From: Eubacteriaceae bacterium CHKCI004
GTDB taxonomy: Bacteria; Bacillota; Clostridia; Lachnospirales; Lachnospiraceae
Assembly (NCBI GenBank): GCA_900016875.1
Contig: FCNR01000031.1
Span: 1-49,349 of the forward strand
Length of the DNA stretch: 49,349 nt
Reading direction: 5' to 3'
The notes below the pieces were generated by a model, which saw only the letters and a list, made by a program, of their open reading frames with translations, did no database searches and had not been told where the DNA came from. A program made the position numbers and the translations under genes. This document shows, one piece after another, positions 8,432 through 16,456 of the stretch; positions within the stretch are counted from its first letter, which is position 1, and every line of letters starts with the position of its first letter.

Positions 8432-9625
8432 ATGAATAAAAGTAAACGATTTTTTACATCGGAGTCTGTCACAGAAGGGCATCCAGATAAAATGTGTGAT
8501 GCTATTTCAGATGCCGTGCTGGATGAATTGTTGAAGCAGGATCCTATGAGCCGGGTGGCGTGTGAGACGGTAACGACTACAGGTCTTGTTATGGTAATGG
8601 GAGAAATTACTTCCAATGCATATGTAGATATCCAGAAGGTGGTTCGAGATACAATCAGGGAAATTGGATATACAAATGCAGAGTATGGTTTTGATGCAGA
8701 TACCTGTGGTGTGTTAACAGCCATTGATGAACAGTCGGCAGATATAGCAATGGGTGTGGATAAGGCTCTTGAGGCAAAAGAACATAATTTGTCGGATGAA
8801 GAGATTGAAGCCATCGGAGCTGGAGATCAGGGGATGATGTTTGGATATGCGACGAATGAGACTAAGACGTATATGCCTTATCCCATTGAGCTTGCACATA
8901 AGCTGGCATTGCAACTGACAAAAGTACGAAAAGAAGGAATACTTCCATATTTGAGACCAGATGGAAAAACCCAGGTAACTGTAGAATATGATGAAAAGGA
9001 CAAACCATTCAGGCTGGATGCCGTAGTGCTTTCTACACAGCATGATCCGGACATAACACAGGGACAGATTCAGTTGGATATTAAAAAATATGTGTTTGAC
9101 GAAATCCTACCAGGTGGAATGGTGGACGAGAATACAAAATTCTATATCAATCCAACAGGCCGTTTTGTAATAGGTGGACCGCATGGAGACAGTGGATTGA
9201 CAGGCCGTAAGATTATTGTAGATACATATGGAGGATATGCGCGGCATGGTGGTGGAGCTTTTTCGGGAAAGGACTGTACTAAGGTAGATCGCTCTGCATC
9301 ATATGCGGCTCGTTATGCGGCAAAAAACATTGTAGCGTCAGGGTTGGCTGAAAAATGTGAGGTGCAGCTTTCCTATGCTATTGGTGTAGCACAGCCCACC
9401 TCAATTATGGTGGACACGTTTGGAACAGGAAAACTTTCAGATGAGAGAATTACGGAGATTGTAAGAGAGAACTTTGATTTTCGCCCAGCTGGTATTATCA
9501 AAGAATTGACTTTAAGAAGGCCTATTTACAGACAGACAGCTGCTTATGGACATTTTGGAAGAGAAGATTTGGATCTTCCATGGGAAAGGCTGGATAAAGT
9601 AAATGAATTAAAGAAATATTTGTAA
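8432..9625 (+). CDS. metK: S-adenosylmethionine synthetase (methionine adenosyltransferase)
   Basis: 397 residues, full length. It makes SAM from methionine and ATP in the cytosol. Signatures: [13 protein letters not shown] at the N-terminus, [12 protein letters not shown] near residue 130, the P-loop-like [16 protein letters not shown] near 277, and the C-terminal [15 protein letters not shown]. The ribosome binding site is modest (AAAGGAAA just upstream). It lies 72 bases after a radical SAM enzyme and about 30 bases before a DegV gene, so it is probably co-transcribed with them. A housekeeping metK normally stands alone. A copy inside a mobile lipid cluster suggests a second copy serving the radical SAM enzyme, which a genome-wide search could confirm. 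No SAM riboswitch is visible upstream. Confidence 0.96.
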   Translation: MNKSKRFFTSESVTEGHPDKMCDAISDAVLDELLKQDPMSRVACETVTTTGLVMVMGEITSNAYVDIQKVVRDTIREIGYTNAEYGFDADTCGVLTAIDEQSADIAMGVDKALEAKEHNLSDEEIEAIGAGDQGMMFGYATNETKTYMPYPIELAHKLALQLTKVRKEGILPYLRPDGKTQVTVEYDEKDKPFRLDAVVLSTQHDPDITQGQIQLDIKKYVFDEILPGGMVDENTKFYINPTGRFVIGGPHGDSGLTGRKIIVDTYGGYARHGGGAFSGKDCTKVDRSASYAARYAAKNIVASGLAEKCEVQLSYAIGVAQPTSIMVDTFGTGKLSDERITEIVRENFDFRPAGIIKELTLRRPIYRQTAAYGHFGREDLDLPWERLDKVNELKKYL

Positions 9626-9656
9626 TAGTATAAAAATGGCACAGGAGGATTATGAG

Positions 9657-10520
9657 ATGAACGTTGCGATTGTAACAGACAGCAACAGTGGGATCTTTGA
9701 AGAAGAAGGAAAGATTCTAGGTGTCCATGTCATTCCAATGCCGGTGATTCTGGAAGGGAAAACATACTATGAAGGCATTGATTTAACTCATGAGGAGTTT
9801 TATCAATGCCTTGAGGAAAAAAGAGAAGTTTTTAGTTCTCAGCCTTCACCAGCAGAAGTTTTAGACATGTGGGATAAACTGCTCTTATCCGAATATGATG
9901 AGCTTGTATATATTCCAATGTCCAGCGGACTTAGTGGTTCCTGTCAAACAGCTCAGGTACTGGCACAGGATTATGAAGAAAAAGTACAGGTGGTTGATAA
10001 TCATCGCATTTCTGTCACCCAGAGGCAGTCCGTGTTGGATGCGCTGATGTTGAAAGAAAAAGGGTGTTCTGCAAAAGAAATAAAAGAAGCTTTAGAACAA
10101 ACTGCTTATGAATCCATTATCTATGTAGGCGTGGAAACCTTAGAATATTTGAAAATGGGTGGACGTGTCACTCCGGCGGGAGCTGCCATGGGCACATTAT
10201 TAAGTATAAAACCACTGCTTGTAATTGCCGGGGAACGTTTAGATGCCTATACAAAAGTTCGTGGAACAAAAAGCTGTAAAAAGCGTCTGCTTATGGAAAT
10301 GAAAACAATTGCAGATGAATTTCATAAAAATAGTGATGAGATATATGTGGGCGTCGCAGGGAGCTTCGGAAAAAAAGAAGAACATCAGGAATGGATGGAA
10401 ATGGCCCAAGAGATGTTTCCTTGGGAAGATGTTAAATACGATCCGCTGACATTCAGTATCAGCTGTCATGTGGGGCCAGGGGCTTTCGGTATGGGGATAA
10501 GTAGAAAAATAAGAATTTAG
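9657..10520 (+). CDS. DegV-family fatty-acid-binding protein (FakB type)
   Basis: 287 residues from ATG 9657, chosen because AGGAGG (9643-9648) sits 8 bases before it; an in-frame ATG at 9636 lies upstream of that site. Family signatures are AIVTDSNSG at the start, SSQPSPAEVLDMWD near 62, IPMSSGLSGSCQTA near 86 and the conserved GGRVTPAGAAMGTLLSIKPLL near 165. DegV/FakB proteins bind one fatty acid molecule in a buried tunnel and present it to the kinase FakA for acyl-phosphate formation. No FakA is encoded in the window. The protein is a natural carrier for substrate or product of the oleate hydratase upstream. Specificity for saturated versus unsaturated chains cannot be read here. Confidence 0.9.
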   Translation: MNVAIVTDSNSGIFEEEGKILGVHVIPMPVILEGKTYYEGIDLTHEEFYQCLEEKREVFSSQPSPAEVLDMWDKLLLSEYDELVYIPMSSGLSGSCQTAQVLAQDYEEKVQVVDNHRISVTQRQSVLDALMLKEKGCSAKEIKEALEQTAYESIIYVGVETLEYLKMGGRVTPAGAAMGTLLSIKPLLVIAGERLDAYTKVRGTKSCKKRLLMEMKTIADEFHKNSDEIYVGVAGSFGKKEEHQEWMEMAQEMFPWEDVKYDPLTFSISCHVGPGAFGMGISRKIRI

Positions 10521-10537
10521 AATAAGTGGGGAATCAA

Positions 10538-11898
10538 ATGAAGCGTTCATGGTTTAGAGCATTGCTCTTGAGACGAGTACAAGTATTATTCTTGTTGATT
10601 TTACAACTTTGTTTTTTACTCTTTATTTTTCAAAATGAAAGCTTTATTGCACAAGTATTACGAAGCGTTGTTCATATAATCAGTGGGTTTCTTGTCCTTT
10701 ATATCATTTCTAAAAAGGACAAAGGGGCCAATAAAGTAATCTGGATTTTTTTGATTTTATTGTTTCCGTTGTTTGGAAGTCTGTTGTATATCTTATATAA
10801 TTTTCAGGCATCTACAAGAAAATTTGAACAGAAAATATTTCAGATCGGACAAAAGAACAGAACCCTTTATGGATTACCTGGAAGTGCAGAAAAATCTGCA
10901 TATTATGAGGCTCCTGCTCATATACCACAGATCCGGTATCTAAAGTATGCTGGTTTTCCTGTTTATGATGATACCCAGACTGAGTACCTTTCGCCGGGAG
11001 AGAAATTTTTTCCTATTTTCCTGGAGGAATTGAAAAAGGCACAAAAATATATTTTTATAGAATACTTTATTATAAAAGAAGGATTGATGTGGCAGTCTAT
11101 TTTGGATATTTTGAAAGAAAAGGTTTCTCAAGGTGTTGAGGTGCGAGTTATTTATGATGATATTGGATGTTTTCTCGCACTACCGAAAGACTATGCGATG
11201 CAATTGAAAAATATTGGTATTAAATGTGAAGTGTTTAATCCATTTCGTCCTGTTCTTACGGCTATTCAAAATAATCGGGATCATAGGAAAGTTACTATAA
11301 TTGATGGGAAGGCTTTTTCCCCAAAAATGAAGTAGATGAAAGAATAGAATCAGATGGATTTGTACAACCCTATTCGGATAGTCCTGTGGATAATGAAAAC
11401 GTGGGAGAACATGTATATCTTCAGATTATAAATAATGCTAAGGATTATGTCTATATCTGTACGCCATATTTGATTGTCGATGACAGCATGGTATCTGCAT
11501 TGTGCTTAGCGGCTAAAAGCGGTGTAGATGTGCGGATTATCACTCCTCATATTTATGACAAGGCCTTGATTCATTTGACTACACGATCATTTTACAGGGA
11601 ATTGATATATGGTGGTGTGAAAATATATGAATATTCAAAAGGATTTATGCATTCTAAAATATTTGTTTCCGATGACCAGATAGCGACTGTAGGAACAACG
11701 AATTTAGATTTTAGAAGCCTCTATCTGCATTTCGAATGTGGAGTATGGATGTATAACAGTAAGGCAGTATTACAAATTAAAAAAGATTATTTTGATACAT
11801 TGAATGAGTGCACGCAGATTACATTAGAAGAGTGTATAGAAAGGTTGCCAATAAGGGTATTTCAGGAAATCTTGAGAATATTTGCCCCACTAATGTAA
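10538..11898 (+). pseudogene. cls: Cardiolipin synthase broken by internal deletion and frameshift
   Basis: The N-terminal half (from ATG 10538, stop at 11335) has two membrane segments, a PLDNc-like region (VIWIFLILLFPLFGSLLYIL) and the first HKD motif DHRKVTIIDGK. The C-terminal half continues in another frame from about 11,327 (DGFVQPYSDSPVDNENVGEH) and has the second HKD motif HSKIFVSDDQIATVGTTNLD and the end LRIFAPLM. About 60-80 residues expected after the first HKD motif, including the TGGINLADEY region, are missing at about 11,312-11,330. Cardiolipin synthase condenses phosphatidylglycerol in the membrane using both HKD motifs, so this copy should be inactive unless the halves pair. 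It is last in the probable operon from 6,362. Confidence 0.88.
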
Positions 11899-11899
11899 A

Positions 11900-11926
11900 G
11901 AGCACCGTCAAGTTGAAGCGGTGCTC
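11900..11926. terminator. Hairpin between convergent genes
   Basis: GAGCACCG (11900-11907) pairs perfectly with CGGTGCTC (11919-11926) around an 11-base loop, between the cls pseudogene and the convergent TetR gene. T-runs are weak on both sides; probably a two-way terminator. Confidence 0.6.
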
Positions 11927-11940
11927 AATCTAATCGGGTA

Positions 11941-12504
11941 TTATGTCCTTGAAGATTCGGACAATTCAAGAAATGCCTGCTTCAAAGAATCTCCAATCAA
12001 ATCAGTAATACGAGTAACTGACTTCAAAAGGTCAAAGTTCATGTTTTTGTCCAGCCAATCTAATGTGTATCCAAGAAGGCAACATTTATAGTACTGTATT
12101 AGGATAGTTTTATCTTCAGAAGGAATATTCAAATCTTTGGTAACAGTATGTACATATTGAGTTACTGTGTAGAGTATGATTCTTTCTGATTCGCTTTGGA
12201 ATATATCTCGTTTCACAGAACGGTATATATGGAGCATGGCTTTTTTACGTTTTAAGCAACGCTCAACAATTGGAATCAAGCAATCCGTCGGTGAACCAAA
12301 ATGTCCGTTAGTCTGGATGATTTGATCTACATCAGATTTTATCGTAGTTTCCAGAAGCTCAGGAATGTCATGAAAATGATAGTAAAAGGTGTTTCGATTG
12401 ACTTGGCAGAGTTCTACGATATCCCTTACAGTAATCTTGGTGTAGGGACGTTCTTCCAGCAACTGCCAGAAAGCATCTATGATGGCAGATTTTGTATGAT
12501 TCAT
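11941..12504 (-). CDS. TetR/AcrR-family transcriptional regulator, second copy
   Basis: 187 residues on the minus strand. The N-terminus reads MNHTKSAIIDAFWQLLEE, then YTKITVRDIVELCQVNRNTFYYHFHD, the TetR helix-turn-helix. Length and C-terminal region (YYKCCLLGYTLDWLDKNMNFD) parallel the regulator at 3,612 (YKYAFVGMMLDWIRQDMKPS), so the two are distant paralogues. The gene is divergent from the fragment at 12,577, with a 72-base gap containing TGTCGAA (12,550-12,556) and a possible -10 (TACAAT). It stands at the middle of the lipid cargo and probably controls the genes to its right, itself, or the operon converging on it. The ligand is unknown. Confidence 0.88.
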   Translation of the reverse strand: MNHTKSAIIDAFWQLLEERPYTKITVRDIVELCQVNRNTFYYHFHDIPELLETTIKSDVDQIIQTNGHFGSPTDCLIPIVERCLKRKKAMLHIYRSVKRDIFQSESERIILYTVTQYVHTVTKDLNIPSEDKTILIQYYKCCLLGYTLDWLDKNMNFDLLKSVTRITDLIGDSLKQAFLELSESSRT

Positions 12505-12576
12505 ATATATATCAACTCGCTTTTTGTTTTTTTATATCGTAGCATAAAATGTCGAATGATACAATGATGCAGAACA

Positions 12577-12933
12577 ATGAAAAAATTTGGAAAGATGATA
12601 AAAGGTATTTTGAAAATATGGTTCTTTTATTTGATAGTATGTCTAGCAATCCTGCCTCTGTATCACAAACGAGCTGATGAAGAAAACAGAGAGTGTGAAA
12701 GGGTGTTAAATATGGCTGGACAGGAGAGAATATTAAATATTGAAAATAATGTGGATGCGTTGGTGTGGCGGCTCCGTTTAATCGAATCGGCAAAAGAAAA
12801 TATTATGCTTTCAATTTTTGATTTTCGTGACGATAACAGTGGTCAGGATATGATGGCTGCACTATTAAATGCTGCAGATAGAGGTGTAAAAGTTCAGATA
12901 TTAGTTGATGGCATGGAGAAAATTATCAAATAA
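12577..12933 (+). pseudogene. N-terminal fragment of a membrane-anchored phospholipase-D-like protein
   Basis: 118 residues. One membrane segment (ILKIWFFYLIVCLAILPLY, residues about 11-29) is followed by the start of a PLD-type domain (RLIESAKENIMLSIFDFRDD then NAADRGVKVQILVDGM). That segment normally leads into the first HKD motif, but the frame stops after DGMEKIIK. No HKD motif is encoded, and no homologous continuation is visible in the next 140 bases in any frame. It is read as the remnant of a phospholipase D or cardiolipin-synthase-like gene of roughly 400 residues. Together with the broken cls at 10,538, both PLD-superfamily genes in this cargo are damaged. Confidence 0.75.
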
Positions 12934-13074
12934 TAGAACAGAGTGTAGAAAAAAGGATTTTTTATGAAATCCTGCGCATTTTAATTATTCCGTTTCGACA
13001 TTTGCTATAAAAAGCAGAAATAGTAAATATTATTGATGAATGTGAGAGTTTACTAAAACTGGGAGGAGTAAAAT

Positions 13075-13671
13075 ATGAAAACGTTGAAAAAAATAAAGCT
13101 GGATATGTGGACAAATGCAATAATGACGGTATTGATTGGTGTATTATTCATAATAAAACCACATGATTCCTTAAAAGTAATTGCGATAATTGCAGGTATT
13201 CTGATTTTGTGCAGTGGGATTTTTGATCTGGTTTGTGATTCAAAATTACGACGAAATACTTATTTTACATATGGAACGTTATTTGAAGGCATTTTGAAAT
13301 GTATTTTGGGAATCTTTATCATCACACATGTGGGAATTACAATAGTGTTGTTTTCTTATGTGTTTAGTATTGTCATCATAATCAATGGAGTAATCTGTAT
13401 GGAGACGGCTGTTTGCATGAAAGACATATTTCATGTGCGCTGTACATCATATGTTATTCTATCATGTATTATTATTCTGGTTGGAATTAGTATGATGTTC
13501 TTTTCACCGGATACAGTTTCAGCCGCTGCATTAATGGCAGGAATTATCTTCATTTTAAATGGTATTATTGACATTTTTATATTATACCGATTGAGCAAAA
13601 TAGGTAAAAAATATGCTCTTGAAATGAAGAATGTGTTTGATGAAGTAAATGGAAATATAATAGACGAATAG
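13075..13671 (+). CDS. DUF308 / HdeD-family membrane protein
   Basis: 198 residues with about six hydrophobic segments (for example AIMTVLIGVLFIIKP, VIAIIAGILILCSGIFDLV, ILSCIIILVGISMMFF, MAGIIFILNGIIDIFILY) and a short charged tail. The internal duplication of helix pairs is the family hallmark. GGGAGGAG at 13061-13068 precedes ATG 13075 well. It is paralogous to the proteins at 6,362 and 14,425 rather than near-identical. It opens a likely three-gene unit with the VTT-domain protein (16-base gap) and the frameshifted DUF308 gene (4-base overlap). Role unknown; membrane stress is inferred only from the family and context. Confidence 0.82.
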   Translation: MKTLKKIKLDMWTNAIMTVLIGVLFIIKPHDSLKVIAIIAGILILCSGIFDLVCDSKLRRNTYFTYGTLFEGILKCILGIFIITHVGITIVLFSYVFSIVIIINGVICMETAVCMKDIFHVRCTSYVILSCIIILVGISMMFFSPDTVSAAALMAGIIFILNGIIDIFILYRLSKIGKKYALEMKNVFDEVNGNIIDE

Positions 13672-13687
13672 ATATAAGAAGTACTTT

Positions 13688-14428
13688 ATGATTATAATTA
13701 TGAATGAGAAAAGTTGGACGAAAATCAGAAATAAAGAAAAAAAACAAAAGAGTGAGAAAAAGTCAGAAATGAAGCTAAAGAAACTCACTCCTTTAGCAGC
13801 AATTATTCTGATGACACTGATTCTTTTAGTGATTGTAAGAAAATCAGAAGAACCTTTGTCTGTAGAAACGATATTGAAGTATACACCTGAAAATATGATT
13901 TTGGCTGCGTGTGTTTTAGTTTTGTTCTTTGCTCTCAAAAGCCTTACAATTATGTTCCCATTGTCGATTTTATATTTGAGCAGTGGAGTTCTGTTTACAC
14001 CATTTATAGCTGTGATGGTAAGTATGGTTGGACTGACGACAACCATTACGATTCCTTATTGGATCGGAAGATACAGCGGTGAGGATATTATACAGTATAT
14101 TGGGACTAGATATCCCAAGGTTCAACAACTGACAGGATATCAGAATGAAAATGCTTTTTTTGTATGCTTTATTACCAGAATTGTTGGATTTTTGCCAGGT
14201 GACATTGTGAGCCTGTATTTTGGCACTTGTGGAGTGAAATTCACTACTTATCTGACAGCAGGAATAAGCGGTTCTTTGCTCAGTATTGTTACTACTACTT
14301 TGCTTGGAACTAAGTTGAGCAATCCATTTTCAATAGAATTTATCATGGTATTATTATTAAGAATTTTGGTTGCTGCCGGAACTGTTGTCTTGAAACACTA
14401 TATGAATAAAAGAACAGGAGAGAAATGA
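13688..14428 (+). CDS. TVP38/TMEM64 (VTT, DedA-like) family membrane protein
   Basis: 246 residues: a highly basic cytosolic N-terminus (KIRNKEKKQKSEKKSEMKLKK), then about five to six membrane segments. The VTT signature is clear: FITRIVGFLPGDIVSLYFGTCG near residues 155-177, with the conserved R...G..PGD pattern, preceded by the G-rich hydrophobic region SILYLSSGVLFTP. Members are now viewed as lipid scramblases or lipid-carrier flippases and protect membrane integrity. Starts at ATG 13688 or ATG 13700 are both possible, as neither has a strong ribosome binding site. It overlaps the next gene by 4 bases (ATGA), indicating co-translation, and fits the membrane-lipid theme of the cargo. Confidence 0.88.
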   Translation: MIIIMNEKSWTKIRNKEKKQKSEKKSEMKLKKLTPLAAIILMTLILLVIVRKSEEPLSVETILKYTPENMILAACVLVLFFALKSLTIMFPLSILYLSSGVLFTPFIAVMVSMVGLTTTITIPYWIGRYSGEDIIQYIGTRYPKVQQLTGYQNENAFFVCFITRIVGFLPGDIVSLYFGTCGVKFTTYLTAGISGSLLSIVTTTLLGTKLSNPFSIEFIMVLLLRILVAAGTVVLKHYMNKRTGEK

Positions 14429-14936
14429 GAAAAATGAATAGAATATTAAAAGTCAAGAGTATATTGTTTCCATCTCTAGGATTAATCTGTATTTTGTTTT
14501 CTGATAGAGTAACTCTTCTGTTGGCTTATTTATTAGGAAGTGCTATGGTACTTGTAGGAACGCTGATGGTAGTAAGCTATTTTAAGGAAAAAAGTTTTTT
14601 GAAAAGCAGGCAGACGAATTAGCATATAGTATTATGATGTTTATTATGGGGATTGCATTTCTACTGAAAGGCTCCAGTTCGTTGGAGGTATTAGGAATTA
14701 CTTGGGCAATTATCGGTATAAGAAAGGCATCTAAATCATTGAATGCGGCAATTAGGCAGTTCTTTTGTAAAAATAATAATTGTGTTATACCAATGATAGA
14801 ATTTTTCGTACGAATCACGCTAGCATTACTCCTTCTGTTTAATCCGATTGAAAAGATATCCAATCATGTAATTATATTAGGATTGGAAATAATAGCAGTT
14901 AGTTTTCCATTTTGTAATATATCCCATTCAGGATAA
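14425..14936 (+). pseudogene. DUF308-type membrane protein split by a frameshift in a homopolymer tract
   Basis: The first frame (14,425-14,622) encodes 65 residues with two hydrophobic segments, ending in FKEKSFLKSRQTN. The other frame continues the protein without a gap (KFFEKQADELAYSIMMFIMG, then three more hydrophobic segments to 14,936). The switch falls in GGAAAAAAGTTTTTTG, positions about 14,584-14,599, a run of six A followed by six T. One base gained or lost there would restore a DUF308-like protein of about 170 residues. It could be a real null mutation, a slippage-controlled switch or a sequencing error. The gene is translationally coupled to the VTT gene by a 4-base overlap. Confidence 0.78.
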
Positions 14937-14959
14937 TTGATGATGATAAGTATATTGAT

Positions 14960-14996
14960 CCTTCGTATGATTCAATTCATACGGAGGTTTCTTTTT
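14960..14996 (+). terminator. Rho-independent terminator closing the lipid-related cargo
   Basis: CCTTCGTATGA (14960-14970) pairs with TCATACGGAGG (14977-14987) with one G-T pair, followed by TTTCTTTTT. A clear terminator. Confidence 0.88.
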
Positions 14997-15083
14997 GCCC
15001 TTTTTCTCATCTTGACATTTTTTAACTAAAACATGTTGTATAAGCCCCTCTGAAACTTTGGATATATAGAGGGACATTTATAT

Positions 15084-15174
15084 CCGCGAGCAACGAGCCA
15101 AGCGGACATGCTTGCATGTCTATTTGGCGACTGCCGCGAGAGCCAAATGCCCCGTCACTTGCGGGAGTATTTGG
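15084..15174 (+). promoter_or_regulatory. Highly structured leader upstream of the excisionase gene
   Basis: Three dyads lie in 90 bases. GACATGC-TT-GCATGTC (15105-15120) is a perfect palindrome. ATTTGGC (15122-15128) pairs with GCCAAAT (15142-15148). The same CCAAAT (15143-15148) plus CCCG can instead pair with CGGG plus ATTTGG (15162-15174). The second and third hairpins exclude each other. CCGCGAG is repeated directly at 15084 and 15134. It is GC-richer than its flanks and ends about 40 bases before the start of the excisionase gene. It could be an RNA switch, or DNA sites for recombination or transfer proteins. Confidence 0.6.
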
Positions 15175-15214
15175 AATGCCGCCTCCAAAATAATGAAATG
15201 TGAGGTAATGACAT

Positions 15215-15400
15215 ATGTCAGAGAAAAGATGTTATACAGTAAAAGAGTTACAGGAAATTCTTGGAGTCAGCAGACCGACAATATATAACCTTCTGAAGAA
15301 AAATGAGTTCCGGTGGATCCAGCTGGATGGCGGAAAGTACCGTATTTCCAAAAAAAGCTTTGATGACTGGCTGGATAAGTTGCCGGAATCTTCCAACTAA
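15215..15400 (+). CDS. Excisionase-type small DNA-binding protein (HTH_17, MerR-like)
   Basis: 61 residues. YTVKELQEILGVSRPTIYNLLKKNEFRWIQLDGGKYRISKKSFDDWL is a complete winged helix-turn-helix of the excisionase/HTH_17 class, with almost nothing outside the domain. Such proteins bend DNA at attachment sites and steer a tyrosine integrase towards excision; the integrase is two genes downstream. GTGAGGT lies 8 bases before ATG 15215. The unusually structured leader just upstream suggests tight control of expression, which would make sense for a factor that decides between integrated and excised states. Confidence 0.85.
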   Translation: MSEKRCYTVKELQEILGVSRPTIYNLLKKNEFRWIQLDGGKYRISKKSFDDWLDKLPESSN

Positions 15401-15481
15401 TCTCCTATCCGGATGAAAAATCGACATCCTAAATTTTTTTGAAAAAGTGCGGTATGGTATGGGAAGAAGGAGGAAAGCTTC

Positions 15482-16453
15482 ATGGATGAGAAGGGAAAAA
15501 TGAATATCGAGAAATACGAAGAATTGATAAAGGAAGTGGAAGCAAACAGCCCATACAAGAGGCTGTCTTTTGCGAAAAAGAAATGGATGAGTGTTTCTGA
15601 GATGGGCGAGATCCTGGGACTTAAAAAGACGGATCGGTATTGGCTGGTACATAAAAACTTTTTTGAGACCAAAGAGATTGCCGGAAAGATGCGGGTCAAT
15701 ATTGAGAGTTTTGAAAAGTGGTATGCGAATCAGATTAAATATCATAAAGTCAACGGAGAAGAACCGGGAAAGGAATTGAAAAAATGGTCTTATTCTGTTC
15801 CGGAACTTGCAGAAATGCTGGAGCTTACGGATGGTGTCATTTATGACCTGATCAAGCAGAATAAGATTGAGGTTGTGATTGTGGACTACTGGAAACGTGT
15901 ACCAAAAGCTGCATTTCAGAAATGGTATGACGGACAGTCCAGATACCGCACGAAGGAGGATAAAAAGAGGGACGCGGAAATGGAGGCCGCTACTCTCACT
16001 ATGCCGGAAATGGCCAGACAGCTGGGAATCACCAGAAATCAGGTATATGGCATCCTGAATAGTCAAAAGTATCAGCATTTCTTTGAGTTCGTCACGATCG
16101 CTGATCGAAAAAGAATCACGAAGGAAAGCTTTCAGAAGTTTCTGGACGGGCAGGATGAATATCATCTGGATCCGGCAAACGATTATGAAGAACTGGCAAT
16201 GGAAGAAAATGTGGCACTGGCGAATTATCGGAGAAAGAAACTGGCACAGACCGGGGAACGAGGAAGGAATGGCAATCTGCAGTATCTTACGATAGATGAA
16301 GCAGCCTTTATGGCAAAGGTCAGCCGGTCCATGATAAATGTCTGGTACACAAAAGGATATTTTCCGGTTGTAAAAATAAGGAATCATGTTCGGATCAAAC
16401 GAAAAGAGTTTGAACCATGGCTGGAAAAGAGAAATAGAGAAAGGGGCTGTTAG
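15482..16453 (+). CDS. Protein with four tandem excisionase-like HTH units
   Basis: 323 residues. Four copies of a helix-turn-helix/HTH_17-like unit can be aligned by eye. Each runs from an S/T-x-x-EMA-like helix to a (K/R)(K/R)xxFxxWY-like end: WMSVSEMGEILGLKK...IESFEKWYANQ; YSVPELAEMLELTDG...KAAFQKWYDGQ; LTMPEMARQLGITRN...KESFQKFLDGQ; LTIDEAAFMAKVSRS...RKEFEPWLEKR. The units are about 65-85 residues apart. AAGGAGG precedes ATG 15482 and the stop is 4 bases from the integrase start, so the two are surely co-expressed. By analogy with single-domain excisionases this protein could bind several sites in an attachment region at once and act as an architectural or directionality factor. Function is inferred; I know of no characterised example. 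Confidence 0.8.
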   Translation: MDEKGKMNIEKYEELIKEVEANSPYKRLSFAKKKWMSVSEMGEILGLKKTDRYWLVHKNFFETKEIAGKMRVNIESFEKWYANQIKYHKVNGEEPGKELKKWSYSVPELAEMLELTDGVIYDLIKQNKIEVVIVDYWKRVPKAAFQKWYDGQSRYRTKEDKKRDAEMEAATLTMPEMARQLGITRNQVYGILNSQKYQHFFEFVTIADRKRITKESFQKFLDGQDEYHLDPANDYEELAMEENVALANYRRKKLAQTGERGRNGNLQYLTIDEAAFMAKVSRSMINVWYTKGYFPVVKIRNHVRIKRKEFEPWLEKRNRERGC

Positions 16454-16456
16454 ATT

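Noticed and set aside
15248-16387. Minus-strand open frame of 379 codons
   Set aside because: Opposite the four-HTH gene; long only because of base composition; Phe/His/Cys-rich with no known domain.
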